DNA of 64,000 bases from Halocatena halophila (lineage in GTDB: Archaea; Halobacteriota; Halobacteria; Halobacteriales; Haloarculaceae), in NCBI GenBank assembly GCA_027563145.1, contig CP071306.1, positions 868,001 to 932,000 on the forward strand. Direction: 5' to 3'. The position numbers and the translations under genes were made by a program. Within the stretch, counting starts at the first letter, position 1; each line of letters starts with the position of its first letter. This document shows positions 18,195 through 28,223 of this stretch, piece after piece. Under the pieces are notes generated by a model, which ran no database searches, was not told the DNA's origin, and saw only the letters and a list, made by a program, of their open reading frames with translations.

Positions 18195-18694
18195 TATTCT
18201 TCGTTCTCTCCCTCGTCCTCGGTATCGTTTTTGGTTTCCGCCGCGCGTTTCTCACCGCGCTCGGTCAGCGTGACCGATCCGCCTGCGCTCTCGATCAACT
18301 CAACGGCGCTCTCGGAGAACGCATCGGCGGTTACAGTAAGTGTGCCGTGCACCTGTCCGCCGCCAAGCACTTTGATGTAATCAACGTCCTCGCTCGTATC
18401 GAGTACGTCGCGCACATCGATGGCGTAGCCATCTGCAGTCTCCTCTGCGAGGCCATCGGCCGCGAAGAGCGCTGCATCCTCATCGAGCCGGCGGACGTCG
18501 ATCGTCTCGACCGTCTCTTTTGCTTTTTCCGGCCGCTTGAAGCCGTGTTTGCCGACCGATTCGTAGTTGTGGAACTCGTGTTTCGAGCGGCCTGCACGTC
18601 CTCGGCCACCGCGATGGCCGGCACCGCGACGGTTCTTGTGCGTGCCGCCGCCGTGCGTGCGAGAGCCGCGCTGTCGTTTCTTTTTGCTGGTCAT
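18194..18694 (-). CDS. rplO: 50S ribosomal protein L15
   Basis: A large-subunit protein, 166 residues. The N-terminus has the basic glycine-rich R-G-S-R-T-H-G-G-G-T-H-K-N-R-R-G-A-G-H-R stretch that threads into 23S rRNA. The C-terminus ends in an acidic tail (T-E-D-E-G-E-N-E-E) typical of halophiles. The gene overlaps L30 by four bases and SecY by one. Confidence 0.97.
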   Translation of the reverse strand: MTSKKKRQRGSRTHGGGTHKNRRGAGHRGGRGRAGRSKHEFHNYESVGKHGFKRPEKAKETVETIDVRRLDEDAALFAADGLAEETADGYAIDVRDVLDTSEDVDYIKVLGGGQVHGTLTVTADAFSESAVELIESAGGSVTLTERGEKRAAETKNDTEDEGENEE

Positions 18695-19152
18695 CGCATC
18701 GTAGTGAGGAGCTCGTCGATCTCCTCGGTCGTGTGTTTACCAAGCTGGCCACCCTCCTTCGTTGGGTGTTTGAGTCCGTTGTGGCCGCCACGCGGGGGAT
18801 GAAGCCGAAGCGTCGGTGAAATCCCTGCCTCGCGCAGCGTCGTCTCTTCTGCCACAAGCGCACTCGCCAGCGCATCGATACTGTCGTAATCGGTGTTTGC
18901 ACCAACCCACTCCGCATCGAGAGCCTCGCCCGATTCCGTCTGTCCGCGGGTCTCGAGCAACAGCGCAACCGTCTCATCGCTTGGCGTTCCGTGGGCAACC
19001 CAGTCGTTCACCTTCGTGATCATGCCACGGTAGGTCTCGGTCTCTGGAACGAACGTACAGTGGTTGACGCGGCCGAGATTGAGCATCGAGATCGTGTCTC
19101 GAACGCCCTCGCTCATGTCGACCTCACCGCGAATCTGAACGAGTGCTTCCAT
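18691..19152 (-). CDS. rpmD: 50S ribosomal protein L30
   Basis: The archaeal/eukaryotic-length L30 (eukaryotic L7 family), 153 residues against about 60 in bacteria. It begins [11 protein letters not shown] and has the L-N-L-G-R-V-N-H-C-T block near residue 26. Its C-terminal half (L-R-L-H-P-P-R-G-G-H-N-G-L-K) is the archaeal extension. It overlaps L15 by four bases and S5 by one. Confidence 0.96.
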   Translation of the reverse strand: MEALVQIRGEVDMSEGVRDTISMLNLGRVNHCTFVPETETYRGMITKVNDWVAHGTPSDETVALLLETRGQTESGEALDAEWVGANTDYDSIDALASALVAEETTLREAGISPTLRLHPPRGGHNGLKHPTKEGGQLGKHTTEEIDELLTTMR

Positions 19153-19778
19153 TATTCGGCCACCTCCAGTTGCTCCTGTCGTGGGCCACGGGCCTGCGCC
19201 GAGTTCATCAGCGCATTGTACGTCGCCTTCGAGAGGTTGATCGTCGTTCGAGTGTTGCCGTGACTCTTCGTCCAGGCGTCCTCGACGCCCGCGAGCTCAA
19301 GCACGCTCCGGACCGTCTCGCTCGCTGCGAGCCCGAGTCCAAGCGGTGCTGGCATCAACTCGACCGTCACGCTGCCGGCTTTGCCTTCCGTCCGGCGTGC
19401 AAGCGAGTGGTTGCCGCCCGCGCGGTCCTCCCAGGAACCGCTGCCGCGCTCGACCTGGATGATGTTCAGCTTGGCAATCTCGATCGCTTTCTGGATTGCA
19501 CCGCCAACCTGGTCATCCCGACCTTCAGCATAGCCAACGAAGCCGTTGCGATTGCCGATAACGACCGCACAGCGGAATTTGACACGGCGACCCGAGTCAG
19601 TCATCCGCTGGACCATGTTGATGTCGAGCACGTCGTCTTCGAGGTCCGGCAGCAGCTGATCGACGAGTTCGGGCTCTTTCAGCGGAAGCCCGCTCGCGAG
19701 TGCCTGCTCCATTGAGGTCACGTCACCCTCAGCAACCTGCTTGCCAAGGCGCGTCTGTGGTTCCCAGCCGTTACTCAT
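19152..19778 (-). CDS. rpsE: 30S ribosomal protein S5
   Basis: A small-subunit protein important for decoding accuracy, 208 residues. The double-stranded RNA-binding fold has [20 protein letters not shown] near residues 64-83. The second domain has [13 protein letters not shown] near 161-173. It overlaps L18 by four bases. Confidence 0.97.
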   Translation of the reverse strand: MSNGWEPQTRLGKQVAEGDVTSMEQALASGLPLKEPELVDQLLPDLEDDVLDINMVQRMTDSGRRVKFRCAVVIGNRNGFVGYAEGRDDQVGGAIQKAIEIAKLNIIQVERGSGSWEDRAGGNHSLARRTEGKAGSVTVELMPAPLGLGLAASETVRSVLELAGVEDAWTKSHGNTRTTINLSKATYNALMNSAQARGPRQEQLEVAE

Positions 19779-20329
19779 AGCTCATCCTCCAGTCGATTCC
19801 GTACGTCGTCGAAATGTTCGGGCAGTTCGGTCGCATCGAATTCACCACTGTACAGCGGGTCATCCAGGGAAGCCGCATAGTCGGCGATATGCTCGCCACG
19901 GGTTCGGTCCCACTCTGCGAACACGTCGTCGCTGTGTGGAATGTCGATCCCAGCGTCGATAGCGCCTTCCTGGACCGCGAACACCTTGTTGCCGGGTGTC
20001 GCGGTGTTGAGTCCGATGTCGAGCACTGCGTCCTCGAGTCCCGCTGCAATCGCGCGCTTGCCAGCCAGATAGCCGGTCAAGTACGCAGCAGGCAGGTTAC
20101 TCGTCGGTGCTTCCCAGCCAAACTCCGATAGATCAGCCGAGTGTGCGCTCGCCAACGTTCGATCCCCCTCTGGGCCTGTGCTCACCAGCTGCGCCCTGAT
20201 GTGTTTGTTACTCTTGCGAGCAACCAGGCGTGGCTTGCCGGATTTCAACAGGCGCAACCGCTGATGGTAGTTCGTGCGTGCCTCACGGCGACGCCGCATC
20301 GGCACTTTGTATCGTGGTCCGGTTGCCAT
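19775..20329 (-). CDS. rplR: 50S ribosomal protein L18
   Basis: A 5S rRNA-binding large-subunit protein in its archaeal form (eukaryotic L5 family), 184 residues. It opens [21 protein letters not shown] and contains [14 protein letters not shown] near residue 34. A long acidic archaeal C-terminal extension follows. It starts two bases after the L19e stop. Confidence 0.97.
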   Translation of the reverse strand: MATGPRYKVPMRRRREARTNYHQRLRLLKSGKPRLVARKSNKHIRAQLVSTGPEGDRTLASAHSADLSEFGWEAPTSNLPAAYLTGYLAGKRAIAAGLEDAVLDIGLNTATPGNKVFAVQEGAIDAGIDIPHSDDVFAEWDRTRGEHIADYAASLDDPLYSGEFDATELPEHFDDVRNRLEDEL

Positions 20330-20331
20330 CG

Positions 20332-20775
20332 TTATTCTTGCTCCTCGATGTATCGCTCTAGGTCACCGACACTGTCGAACTCGCCACCGCTGGCCTGATC
20401 GTACAGCGATCGGTATTCCGATGAGGAGAGCTCGCCCTCATCGCGGAGTTCACGCAAGCGACGTCGCTGTGCGCGAATCCGACCCATCCAGTCGTCCTTT
20501 CGATTCTGCCGTGCGCCGGCGGTTCCCTTCCGAGAGCCGTGTCCCTTCAGGTGACCGTAGGCGCGCTTTTTGTTGCGCTCACGCGCGCGACCTCGCGAAT
20601 TCGACCGCTTTTCGCGTTTGGTCTGAATGAGGTCGCGATCGATTAGATCCCGAACGTCCTCGCGCGTGATCGCATCGGCAATCTCGCCCTGTGCCTCCGG
20701 GTCGAGCCAGACGCGGTTTTTGCCAACGTCGAGCTCGTCCGCTGCGATTCGTTTCTGATTTTTCAGATCACTCAT
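20332..20775 (-). CDS. rpl19e: 50S ribosomal protein L19e
   Basis: An archaeal/eukaryotic-specific large-subunit protein, 147 residues, found in this cluster only in archaea. It begins [13 protein letters not shown]. The basic central helix ([18 protein letters not shown]) lies near residues 57-74. It overlaps L32e by eight bases. Confidence 0.97.
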   Translation of the reverse strand: MSDLKNQKRIAADELDVGKNRVWLDPEAQGEIADAITREDVRDLIDRDLIQTKREKRSNSRGRARERNKKRAYGHLKGHGSRKGTAGARQNRKDDWMGRIRAQRRRLRELRDEGELSSSEYRSLYDQASGGEFDSVGDLERYIEEQE

Positions 20776-21475
20776 CGGTGCGTTTAACCTCCACGTATGT
20801 TGGGTTCAGTACGCGAATGCCCGCCTCCTCGGCGGCCTCTTCGATGTGCTCGCGTTTGCGCGCGCCCACCGTCGAGCCGATGCGAACGGCGTGGGTGTCA
20901 CCATCGACGCCTTCTAAGTCGTCCGTGTTGAACACACGGACTTCCTCAAAGCCGCTTGGGTGGCGACCACGCGCCGCTTTCGGCGTTCGAAAGCCAGCCT
21001 CGACGGTCGCACCTTTGCCTTTCTGACCCTGGCGCTGTTTCGAGAGGTTTCCACGCGGCGCACGCCACGATTCGGGCGTGCGCTTTTTCTTGTGGTAGTC
21101 CTGCCGACGGAATGCCGGCGTTCCCTCACGAGCGCGCTGTGCGAGTTTCTGTTCGGTCTCCTCGTCGAGATCCGGTGTTTTATCCACCAGCCCACGTGGC
21201 TGGAGTTCGGTCTCGACGGCCGTTTCGGGCTCGGGCTCTGGCGTCTCGTCTTCGATTTCTGCCTCGGTCTCGGTTTCGATCTCGAGATCGCCAATGTCGG
21301 CTTTGATACGCGCTGCGAGTGCGTTGCCAACCCCATCAACATCCGAGAGATCGGACTGGTCTGCTGCGCGTAGGTCGTCGACCGACTCGAAGCCTGCCTC
21401 ACGGAGCGATTCGGCCTTGCTCTCGCCGATACCGCTGACCTCCGTCAGTGCTGTCGGTGTCTCTTCGTCTGCCAT
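20768..21475 (-). CDS. rpl32e: 50S ribosomal protein L32e with N-terminal helix-hairpin-helix extension
   Basis: An archaeal/eukaryotic large-subunit protein, 235 residues. The conserved L32e core is the C-terminal 130 residues ([11 protein letters not shown] and [12 protein letters not shown]). Ahead of it is a helix-hairpin-helix domain like that in Rad51/RNA polymerase alpha tails ([12 protein letters not shown] and [12 protein letters not shown]) and a highly acidic linker (about residues 67-90). This extension is known from haloarchaeal L32e. Confidence 0.96.
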   Translation of the reverse strand: MADEETPTALTEVSGIGESKAESLREAGFESVDDLRAADQSDLSDVDGVGNALAARIKADIGDLEIETETEAEIEDETPEPEPETAVETELQPRGLVDKTPDLDEETEQKLAQRAREGTPAFRRQDYHKKKRTPESWRAPRGNLSKQRQGQKGKGATVEAGFRTPKAARGRHPSGFEEVRVFNTDDLEGVDGDTHAVRIGSTVGARKREHIEEAAEEAGIRVLNPTYVEVKRTDE

Positions 21476-22008
21476 CAGGCCTCACCTCGGTTTGGTTTCT
21501 GTGTGATGTACACGCCGTCCTGGAAGACCCGTGGGTCTTTGTCAGTCACGCGTGTGAGCTGTTCGATATCCGCGGCCGTCTGGCCCACTGCTTCGATGTC
21601 GGGCCCAGAGAGCGTGACAGATTCGCCATCAACACTCACGTCGGTGTCACCGTGGATTGGTGTCCGTCTGTCGGCCCGCTCACCGAGGAAGTTCGAGATG
21701 ACGACATCGTCGCCCTCGACACTGACCTGCATCGGGAAGTGTGAGTAGAGCACTTCCATCTCGTAGGTCCAGCCTTCGGTGACGCCGTGGATCATGTTCC
21801 GGATGTGGCTCTCGAACGTGCCAACGGTCGAGTGCGTCTTTGCGTCGTCTTCGTCGGTTTCGACACGAACCGTGTCGTCCTCGACGGTGACGCGTACGTC
21901 CGGATACCACAGCCGCCGCGTCACGGTACCCGCTGGCCCATCGATCGTGAGATCGAGATGGTCCACGGATCCGCTTACGTCGTCCGGTAGTTCGATTGTT
22001 GTACTCAT
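21475..22008 (-). CDS. rplF: 50S ribosomal protein L6
   Basis: A large-subunit protein near the factor-binding site, 177 residues with two repeated RNA-binding folds. Markers are [14 protein letters not shown] near residue 21 and the second-domain [17 protein letters not shown] near 93-109. It overlaps L32e by one base. The next gene, S8, lies six bases upstream. Confidence 0.97.
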   Translation of the reverse strand: MSTTIELPDDVSGSVDHLDLTIDGPAGTVTRRLWYPDVRVTVEDDTVRVETDEDDAKTHSTVGTFESHIRNMIHGVTEGWTYEMEVLYSHFPMQVSVEGDDVVISNFLGERADRRTPIHGDTDVSVDGESVTLSGPDIEAVGQTAADIEQLTRVTDKDPRVFQDGVYITQKPNRGEA

Positions 22009-22014
22009 TGTCGT

Positions 22015-22407
22015 TCAGTAGACGTATGCGATTACCTGGCCACCGACGCCCTGTTCGCGGGCCTCGTAGTGGCTCATGATGCCGCTGCTGGTGGTCACGA
22101 TGAGCGTCCCGTAATCACGAGCGGGGAGAAACCGTTTCTCCCACGTTTCGAACTCGTCGACACCCGCGGAGTATCGCGGGTTGACAGGGCCGCACTCGTT
22201 GATCGCACCTTTCAGATCAACCTCAAACTCGCCGGCTTTTCCGTCGTCGACGTACTCGAAGCCGTCGATATACCCGAAGTCATAGAAGACCTCGAGGACG
22301 CTGCCGATGATGTTCGAAGCGGGCGATACGGTGTGGCTGAGATGGCCCACGCTCTCGGCGTTATCGAGTCCCGAAAGCGCGTTGCTGAGTGGATCGTTGT
22401 CCGCCAT
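22015..22407 (-). CDS. rpsH: 30S ribosomal protein S8
   Basis: A primary 16S rRNA-binding protein, 130 residues. It starts [12 protein letters not shown] and ends with the family C-terminus [19 protein letters not shown]. In many archaea and bacteria S8 can repress its own operon; nothing in this sequence shows that directly. Confidence 0.97.
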   Translation of the reverse strand: MADNDPLSNALSGLDNAESVGHLSHTVSPASNIIGSVLEVFYDFGYIDGFEYVDDGKAGEFEVDLKGAINECGPVNPRYSAGVDEFETWEKRFLPARDYGTLIVTTSSGIMSHYEAREQGVGGQVIAYVY

Positions 22408-22409
22408 AG

Positions 22410-22592
22410 TTAGCTGTACTTTTTGAATCCCATCTCGCGGGCGATCTCACGGAAACACTGCCGACAGAGCCAGATATCATACTTGCCAACCAGCCCCTGC
22501 TTTCGCTCACAGCGCTGGCACTGCTCGATCTGGTCCGTTCGCTTCGAGCCGTCGTCGCCCGTCTCCGGGTCCTGATGTTCACTTTCGCTCAT
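22410..22592 (-). CDS. rpsN: 30S ribosomal protein S14 (zinc-binding form)
   Basis: A small-subunit protein, 60 residues. The zinc ribbon C25-x2-C28-x14-C43-x2-C46 is intact, and the C-terminus is the conserved R-E-M-G-F-K-K-Y-S. The N-terminal 20 residues are an acidic haloarchaeal extension. It sits two bases from S8 and three from L5. Confidence 0.96.
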   Translation of the reverse strand: MSESEHQDPETGDDGSKRTDQIEQCQRCERKQGLVGKYDIWLCRQCFREIAREMGFKKYS

Positions 22593-22595
22593 GTG

Positions 22596-23120
22596 TTACT
22601 GTACCTCCACGTCGTAGTTCGATTCGAGGAAGGCGATCGCGTCCTCGACCGTCAGTCGGTGGTTCGTAGGGATCTGACGGGTCGCCTTATCGCGTTTGCG
22701 AACCCGGTAGCCCGGACGCACCAGATTGACCGTCACGTCGAGCCCGTAGATACCGATCTGTGGGTCGTACTCCTGGTCCTCGAAGTTGGTGTGCTCTTCG
22801 ATGCCGAAGCTGAAGTTGCCAGTCTCATCGAACTGTGACCGGCTGATTTCCGTGAACGCCAGCGCCGTCGCGAGAAAGTCCTCTGCAAGATCATCACGGA
22901 GTGTGACTTTCGTTCCGATCGGATCGCCCTCACGGACGTTGAACTCCGGAACTGTCTGCTCGGCCACCGTTCTGACCGGCTGTTGTCCGGTGATCTCACC
23001 AAGGATTTCCTCTGCGTCGGCGAGTTCTTGTCCGCCTGAGCCGACGCCCATGTGGACGACGACCTTCTCGACGACGGGAGTGCGCATCTCGTGGCCCACT
23101 GCCGTTTCGGATTCACTCAT
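22596..23120 (-). CDS. rplE: 50S ribosomal protein L5
   Basis: A 5S rRNA-binding protein of the central protuberance, 174 residues. Conserved blocks are [11 protein letters not shown] (20-30), [11 protein letters not shown] near 64-74 and the C-terminal R-P-G-Y-R-V-R-K-R. It overlaps S4e by four bases. Confidence 0.97.
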   Translation of the reverse strand: MSESETAVGHEMRTPVVEKVVVHMGVGSGGQELADAEEILGEITGQQPVRTVAEQTVPEFNVREGDPIGTKVTLRDDLAEDFLATALAFTEISRSQFDETGNFSFGIEEHTNFEDQEYDPQIGIYGLDVTVNLVRPGYRVRKRDKATRQIPTNHRLTVEDAIAFLESNYDVEVQ

Positions 23121-23827
23121 TCGTCGCTCACCTCCTCATTGTCGAGGAAGTTCTCGTCGATCACGACGACGTACTCCTCGATCGTCTCGAAGCCGACGTC
23201 GTCCTGCTCGACGACGACGCCGTTCGGCGAGCTCCCTGGCGTCACGTCGATGTTCTCGATCGTGCCAATTTCACCCGCGTGGCGGCCCTTGACGGCCGTC
23301 ACGAGCGCACCGTCCTCGTATGGGAAATGCGCCAGGACCGAAGCGTCGTCGGTGCTGATGACGACTGAGTCGTTCGTGCTGATCGACTCATCGTCGGTCA
23401 ACAGCGTCCGTCCGTCGTGCAGACCAAGCTGGATCTGACCACCGTCGACGTGGTGCTTTTCGGTCACTTTGCCGAGCTTGCCGTCCGTATCGGCCTCATC
23501 GATCGGGGTCAGTGCGAGTCGACCGCCCTCGTCCGGGAACACCCGGTAGAACTCCGCGCGGTCGCCAAAGCCGACGATGTCGAACATGCCGACAGGGCGT
23601 CGGACGTCGGACGGCACGTCGCCGTTAACATGCACGCTGCCCTGCTCAAGCGCGTACTGTGCCTCTTTTTTCGAGTCAACGTAGCCGAGTACGTCCCGGA
23701 GCACGATGAGGAGGGGAACGCCCGCCTCGCCGTGTGGGCCACCACTGGCTTTGACCGTGTAGTGCTGTTCTTTGCGCGCGATCGGCCACGTCTTTGGGAC
23801 GGAGAGTCGCTTCTGGTGCTTACTCAT
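23117..23827 (-). CDS. rps4e: 30S ribosomal protein S4e
   Basis: An archaeal/eukaryotic small-subunit protein, 236 residues. It has an N-terminal basic region ([15 protein letters not shown]), an S4-type RNA-binding domain around residues 40-100, and a KOW-type segment near residues 175-205 ([10 protein letters not shown]). The C-terminus is acidic. It overlaps L24 by eight bases. Confidence 0.97.
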   Translation of the reverse strand: MSKHQKRLSVPKTWPIARKEQHYTVKASGGPHGEAGVPLLIVLRDVLGYVDSKKEAQYALEQGSVHVNGDVPSDVRRPVGMFDIVGFGDRAEFYRVFPDEGGRLALTPIDEADTDGKLGKVTEKHHVDGGQIQLGLHDGRTLLTDDESISTNDSVVISTDDASVLAHFPYEDGALVTAVKGRHAGEIGTIENIDVTPGSSPNGVVVEQDDVGFETIEEYVVVIDENFLDNEEVSDE

Positions 23828-24179
23828 CGTTTGCCTCCGTGAGACGCGCCTCCCGCACGTCGTCGTCGAGATCCAGGTCCGTCACCTGCACGTTGCTCGC
23901 ATCGAGCGGCCGGGCGACCTCTTCGCCATCTGCCGTCTCGAGCGTAACGTCCTCGACTGCGATCGTGCCCTCGCTGAGATCAACATTGACGACCTCGCCG
24001 TCCGTTCCAGCGAAATCGCCGCGCTGGACGGTGACGGTGTCGCCTGCGTTGACCCGGACCGAGCGCTGGTCGTACTCCTCGCGCAGTTCGGGCGCGAGCG
24101 GTGCACGAACCTGCTTGTGGCGCTGGTGCAGGGGCGCATCACGTGTGTTTTCACGTTGTTTGTGTGGTTGTCGAGTCAT
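23820..24179 (-). CDS. rplX: 50S ribosomal protein L24
   Basis: An assembly-initiating large-subunit protein, 119 residues. The KOW motif is V-N-A-G-D-T-V-T-V-Q-R-G-D-F-A-G near residues 43-58. Archaeal type, with a basic N-terminus (T-R-Q-P-H-K-Q-R). It is seven bases from L14 and overlaps S4e. Confidence 0.97.
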   Translation of the reverse strand: MTRQPHKQRENTRDAPLHQRHKQVRAPLAPELREEYDQRSVRVNAGDTVTVQRGDFAGTDGEVVNVDLSEGTIAVEDVTLETADGEEVARPLDASNVQVTDLDLDDDVREARLTEANDE

Positions 24180-24186
24180 GATTAGC

Positions 24187-24585
24187 CTAGACGATCATCG
24201 TCGCCGTGCTGGCGACGCTACCGAATCGTTCTGCGACCTCTCGTGCGATTGGACCCTTGATTTCAGTGCCGCGTGGATCTTGATTCTCATCAACAATCAC
24301 TGCAGCATTGTCTTCGAATTTTACGCGGGTCCCATCCGGTCGTCGGATCGACTTGCGCTGTCGAATGACGACCGCTTTGAGCACCTGCCGTCGCATCTCT
24401 GGGGTGCCTTTCGTGATCGAAACGGTCACGAGATCACCAAGTCCGGCTTTCGGGTGGCGGTTTTTCGTGCCACCGTAGCCATCGACGCTGGTGATCTTCA
24501 GCTCACGAGCACCCGTGTTGTCCGCACACGTCAACAGCGAGCCCTTCTCAAGGCCCTGCGTAACGTCTGCTTTGAGTGCGCGCAT
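24187..24585 (-). CDS. rplN: 50S ribosomal protein L14
   Basis: A 23S rRNA-binding protein at the subunit interface, 132 residues. The family signature is visible in [13 protein letters not shown] near residue 19, [13 protein letters not shown] and [10 protein letters not shown]. It overlaps S17 by one base. Confidence 0.97.
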   Translation of the reverse strand: MRALKADVTQGLEKGSLLTCADNTGARELKITSVDGYGGTKNRHPKAGLGDLVTVSITKGTPEMRRQVLKAVVIRQRKSIRRPDGTRVKFEDNAAVIVDENQDPRGTEIKGPIAREVAERFGSVASTATMIV

Positions 24586-24938
24586 TAGTGCTCACCCTCC
24601 TCGGCCGCGGAAACCTCAACCACGACGTGGGATTTCGTCTTCGAGAGCGGTCGCGTCTCTGCTATTTTCACATCATCGCCAACAGAAAGCGGCTCGAGCA
24701 CTTCCGGCACGTGTGCCGGAATGCGCGAACGCCGCTTCATGTATCGGTCGTACTTCGGTACGTTGACCTCGTACTCCCGCTCGACGATGACGGTTCGTTG
24801 CATGTCCGTCGAGACGACTCGCCCCTCAATCACCTGACCGCGAACGGGCAGCTGACCGAAGAACGGGCACGTCTCATAATCGTAGTCCTCCGGATTGTCT
24901 GGTTCCGGTGGGTGTGCTACGTCGAGTCCTATTGCCAT
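24585..24938 (-). CDS. rpsQ: 30S ribosomal protein S17
   Basis: A small-subunit OB-fold protein, 117 residues. The OB-fold core starts near residue 35 ([19 protein letters not shown]), and the [12 protein letters not shown] block is conserved. It has an archaeal N-terminal extension (P-P-E-P-D-N-P-E-D). It overlaps the rnp1 stop by ten bases. Confidence 0.96.
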   Translation of the reverse strand: MAIGLDVAHPPEPDNPEDYDYETCPFFGQLPVRGQVIEGRVVSTDMQRTVIVEREYEVNVPKYDRYMKRRSRIPAHVPEVLEPLSVGDDVKIAETRPLSKTKSHVVVEVSAAEEGEH

Positions 24939-25216
24939 TGTGAACCTCCAGTGCGCTCGGTGCGTCGGGCTGGTCTGGCGATTAGTCGCTCACCGTCTAC
25001 GAACACCGTCGAATCGGTCTCCGGAAGACAGAACGCGAACGTCGCAATAGCCTTTGGCACCTGGCGCGTCCGAGACCCATCGCGAACCACGAGGGTGTTG
25101 GTCGTCTCATTGACAACCGGTCCGTGACAGCCAACGAGCGTTGGATCTGTCGACTCTGTGACCTGCACGTGCAGGCCGACGAGTTCGTGTCGTGCGATGG
25201 TCTCGGGTGTAATCAT
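24929..25216 (-). CDS. rnp1: ribonuclease P protein component 1 (Rpp29/Pop4)
   Basis: An RNase P protein subunit that helps the RNA mature tRNA 5' ends, 95 residues. The Rpp29 fold is recognisable from L-V-G-L-H-V-Q-V, G-C-H-G-P-V-V-N-E-T-T-N-T-L and the V-P-K-A-I-A-T-F-A-F-C-L-P segment. I take MITPETIAR (25216) as the start, because the longer frame to 25375 would overlap L29 with an Arg/Ser-rich tail that has no family match. Its place between L29 and S17 is standard in archaea. Confidence 0.92.
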   Translation of the reverse strand: MITPETIARHELVGLHVQVTESTDPTLVGCHGPVVNETTNTLVVRDGSRTRQVPKAIATFAFCLPETDSTVFVDGERLIARPARRTERTGGSQWQ

Positions 25217-25223
25217 TGTCAGT

Positions 25224-25439
25224 CTATTCGTCGGTTTCGAGGTCGCCTTCTTCGCGCTGAATCGTCTTGATCCGCGCGATCGTCCGGCGAAGCTCCTTGA
25301 TTCGACCCGGATTCTCGGGTGCACCACCGGTTGCCTGGACGGCACGATCGTTGAGCAACTCCGTCTGGAGTTCATCGAGCGCGTTCGTCCGTTCAGCTGG
25401 CGTCATATCACGCAGCTCATCAGTCCGGTAGATCGCCAT
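25224..25439 (-). CDS. rpmC: 50S ribosomal protein L29
   Basis: A 71-residue two-helix large-subunit protein near the exit tunnel. The family motif [11 protein letters not shown] near residue 48 is present. It overlaps the S3 stop by one base. Confidence 0.96.
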   Translation of the reverse strand: MAIYRTDELRDMTPAERTNALDELQTELLNDRAVQATGGAPENPGRIKELRRTIARIKTIQREEGDLETDE

Positions 25440-26335
25440 TACTCTTCACCCTCCGAGTCGTCGTCCGAATCATCCTCTGATTCCATCTCCTCCATCAGCG
25501 CTTCGGCCTCGGATTCGACTTCCTCTTCGAGTTCGTCGAGTTCCTCTTCGATCGATTCTTCAGGTTCTGGAGTATCAACGTCCTCCTCGGGAACTGCCTC
25601 CTCGATCACTTCTTCTGCGACGTCGGTGGATTCGTCAGCTTCGGCCGCTGGCTCTTCGGACGATTCGGTCTCTTCCGGTTCGGCCAGTAGCTCTTCGACG
25701 CCTTCCTCGTCGGTCTCGACGACGTACTCTGAAACGTCAACGTCCTCGTGGACACGGAAGTCATCGGGCAGCTCGGCTTCTGGTGGAATGATCTTCACCG
25801 TCACACCGATCGTACCCAGTTTCATCACCGCGACGGACTGGCCGTCGTCGACGATCGCGTCGGCTGGTTCGCCGTTGTGCTTGATGTAGCCACGGTTGAA
25901 CTTCTCGACGCGCGATCGCGCACCAGTGACTTTTCCTGAGAGGACGATTTCCGCGCCGAGCGCGCCAGCATCCATGATCCGGTCGATCGTGGTGTGACCC
26001 GCTTTGCGGAAGTACCAGCCACGCTCGAGTGCGTTTGCCAGTCGGTCGGCGACGATCTGGGCGTTGAGATCCGGTTCGTCAACCTCCTGCACATCGATTT
26101 GGGGATCGTCGAGATCGAACCGCTCTTCGAGCTGGGTGGTGATCTTCCGGATGTTCTTTCCGCCCTTGCCGATGACCATTCCCGGTTTTTCGGCTTTGAG
26201 GACGATCTGCGTTCCCATCGGGGTCTGTGCGACCTCCATGCCACCGTAGCCAGCGCGGTCGAGTTCTTCCTGGAAGAACTCGTTGATCTGCGTGCGCTGA
26301 ATACCGTTTTCGATGAATTGGTGTTCGTCTGCCAT
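25439..26335 (-). CDS. rpsC: 30S ribosomal protein S3 with long acidic C-terminal tail
   Basis: An mRNA-entry small-subunit protein, 298 residues. The KH domain has V-I-G-K-G-G-K-N-I near residues 55-63. The C-terminal S3 domain ends near residue 200. The last 90 residues are almost entirely Glu, Asp, Ser and Ala, an acidic tail of a kind seen in halophiles but long here. It overlaps L22 and L29 by one base each. Confidence 0.96.
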   Translation of the reverse strand: MADEHQFIENGIQRTQINEFFQEELDRAGYGGMEVAQTPMGTQIVLKAEKPGMVIGKGGKNIRKITTQLEERFDLDDPQIDVQEVDEPDLNAQIVADRLANALERGWYFRKAGHTTIDRIMDAGALGAEIVLSGKVTGARSRVEKFNRGYIKHNGEPADAIVDDGQSVAVMKLGTIGVTVKIIPPEAELPDDFRVHEDVDVSEYVVETDEEGVEELLAEPEETESSEEPAAEADESTDVAEEVIEEAVPEEDVDTPEPEESIEEELDELEEEVESEAEALMEEMESEDDSDDDSEGEE

Positions 26336-26796
26336 CAGTTGTCCACCTCGCTGAGCACGAGTTCGACATCAACCTGTGGCGTGTTCCACTCGGTTGCGCG
26401 CCCGAATGCACGAGGCTGACGACCTGGTGATTCACCGACCTTGTGAGCAGCGACGTGATCGATCAGCATCGATTCTCCGTCAAAGCCCTGGTGATTGGCG
26501 TTCGAAACGCCGTTTTCCAGCAGATCGAGAAACGCCTGCGCTGCCTTCTCGGGGTAGCGACCGGCGTCCCAGCCGTCGATGTCGTTTCGGTGACCGACAC
26601 CGCTGTTGTGGGACTTAAACGGCACCGAGCGCTCACCAGCCACGACGGCTTCGAGATACTCGACGGCCTCGCCACTGGTCATCCCCTTGATCGCGCGTGC
26701 GATCTCCTTGCTGTGCTTGTGACTCATGTGACGCTCCCGGAGCATGGCTTTGGCCGTGGTGTCCGGATCCGCGTCGACACTGTAGCTGATTCCCAT
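26335..26796 (-). CDS. rplV: 50S ribosomal protein L22
   Basis: An exit-tunnel protein, 153 residues from MGISYSVDA. Markers are the H-K-H-S-K-E-I-A-R-A-I-K-G-M stretch near residue 24 and the C-terminal K-V-G-E-S-P-G-R-Q-P-R-A-F-G-R-A, which forms the tunnel hairpin. A frame upstream to 26838 runs into S19 and is ignored. Confidence 0.96.
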   Translation of the reverse strand: MGISYSVDADPDTTAKAMLRERHMSHKHSKEIARAIKGMTSGEAVEYLEAVVAGERSVPFKSHNSGVGHRNDIDGWDAGRYPEKAAQAFLDLLENGVSNANHQGFDGESMLIDHVAAHKVGESPGRQPRAFGRATEWNTPQVDVELVLSEVDN

Positions 26797-26797
26797 A

Positions 26798-27226
26798 TTA
26801 TTTGAGTGGCACGAACTTCGAGGAGCGGGTCGCGCCAATACCTGCCTGGCCGTGCTCGACGGACGTGCGTGTCAGCACGAATTCGCCGAGATAATGCCCG
26901 AGCATCTCTGGTTCGACGTAGACCCGCTCGAACTCCTGGCCGTCGTACACAGCAAACGTCTTCTCGACGAACTGTGGCAGAATCGGCATGTCACGCAGAT
27001 GCGTGCGGAGCGGATCGTTGGCTGACTCCTCCTCGCCGCGGCCGTTTGCCTTTTCGAGCAGTTTTTGCTGTTCGTTGGTCAGACCGCGTTTGATACTTCG
27101 CCGCTTTCGTGCGGGTAGCAGTTCGGCGAACTCAGCAAGCTCCATCTCGCGGAGTTCTTCGAGCGTGTGGCCACGGTAGGTGAACTCCTCGTCGGAGTCG
27201 CGGCCGATCTGGTAGTCCGTACTCAT
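26798..27226 (-). CDS. rpsS: 30S ribosomal protein S19
   Basis: A small-subunit head protein, 142 residues. It contains the conserved [10 protein letters not shown] near residue 75 and the C-terminal [11 protein letters not shown]. The archaeal N-terminal extension ([11 protein letters not shown]) is present. It is five bases from L2. Confidence 0.97.
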   Translation of the reverse strand: MSTDYQIGRDSDEEFTYRGHTLEELREMELAEFAELLPARKRRSIKRGLTNEQQKLLEKANGRGEEESANDPLRTHLRDMPILPQFVEKTFAVYDGQEFERVYVEPEMLGHYLGEFVLTRTSVEHGQAGIGATRSSKFVPLK

Positions 27227-27231
27227 GGTCG

Positions 27232-27963
27232 TTATCTCCCCTTCCCGGTTTTTCCGGTTCTGCGCGAGGCGATGTCACCGACCTTGCGGCCGGGGGGTGC
27301 ATCGCGCGAAACACTCTTTGGCCGACCGGGATGCTGGCGACCACCGCCACCAAACGGGTGATCAACTGCGTTCATTGCCACACCACGGACGCGTGGCCAT
27401 TTCGTACCGCGCGCACGCATCTTGTGATGTTTGTTACCGGCTTTGACGAACGGTTTCTCCGTCCGTCCACCGCCGGCGACCACGCCGATCGTCGCCCGAC
27501 AGTCGGGCGAGAGACGTCGTACTTCGCCGGATGGCAACTGAACGACCGCCGCGTTGCGGTCGTGGGTGAGCAACGTTGCGCTCACGCCCGAGGCGCGAGC
27601 GAACTTGCCACCGTCACCGGGTTGGCGCTCAACGTTACACACGGGAACGCCCTCAGGGATCTCTCGGAGTGAGAGCGTGTTCCCCACGGCGATCTCGGCG
27701 CTGATACCGACCTGAATCTCTTGGCCGACCGTCACACCCTCCGGGGCGAGCACGAGTCGCTGGTCGCCGTCTTCGAATTCGACGGCTGCGACCGGTGCCG
27801 ACCGGGCCGGGTCGTGTTCGATATCCACGACCGTACCCGAGACGAGATCTCCTTCGATCTCCTGGGCCGACCGGTGTGAGAGGTCAGCTTTGTATCGATG
27901 GGATGGTGCACGGAACGTCGATGTGCCGCGTCCACGGCGCTGTCCGAGAATGCGTCGTCCCAT
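27232..27963 (-). CDS. rplB: 50S ribosomal protein L2
   Basis: A peptidyl-transferase-centre protein, 243 residues. The archaeal N-terminus ([13 protein letters not shown]) and the C-terminal catalytic-region motif [12 protein letters not shown], with its conserved His, are present. It is two bases from L23. Confidence 0.98.
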   Translation of the reverse strand: MGRRILGQRRGRGTSTFRAPSHRYKADLSHRSAQEIEGDLVSGTVVDIEHDPARSAPVAAVEFEDGDQRLVLAPEGVTVGQEIQVGISAEIAVGNTLSLREIPEGVPVCNVERQPGDGGKFARASGVSATLLTHDRNAAVVQLPSGEVRRLSPDCRATIGVVAGGGRTEKPFVKAGNKHHKMRARGTKWPRVRGVAMNAVDHPFGGGGRQHPGRPKSVSRDAPPGRKVGDIASRRTGKTGKGR

Positions 27964-27965
27964 TC

Positions 27966-28223
27966 TCAGAACACCCCGATTCTGGACGCCACTTCCTGTG
28001 CGTCATCGTCTGCAGAAAGGCGCACAGTGGCTTTTTTCGTTCCGTCGGGCGTCACCTGCGTCGTGACATTGACGACGTCGATCTCGAACTGCTCGGCGAG
28101 TGCCTCGGTGATATCCGGCTTCGAGGCATCGAGCGAGACGATGAACTCGAGTTTGTTCTCGAAATCCATCTTATCCATCGCCTTTTCCGTCACATTCGGA
28201 TAGCGAATTACGTTCGTACTCAT
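27966..28223 (-). CDS. rplW: 50S ribosomal protein L23
   Basis: An exit-tunnel rim protein that docks SRP and the translocon, 85 residues. It has the N-terminal P-N-V-T-E-K-A-M block and the archaeal [17 protein letters not shown] segment. It overlaps L4 by four bases. Confidence 0.97.
   Translation of the reverse strand: MSTNVIRYPNVTEKAMDKMDFENKLEFIVSLDASKPDITEALAEQFEIDVVNVTTQVTPDGTKKATVRLSADDDAQEVASRIGVF

Noticed and set aside
23794..24588. 264-residue plus-strand open frame opposite L24 and L14
   Set aside because: It is antisense to two overlapping ribosomal genes with strong family matches; its Arg/Ser-rich composition is typical of complement frames in GC-rich DNA.
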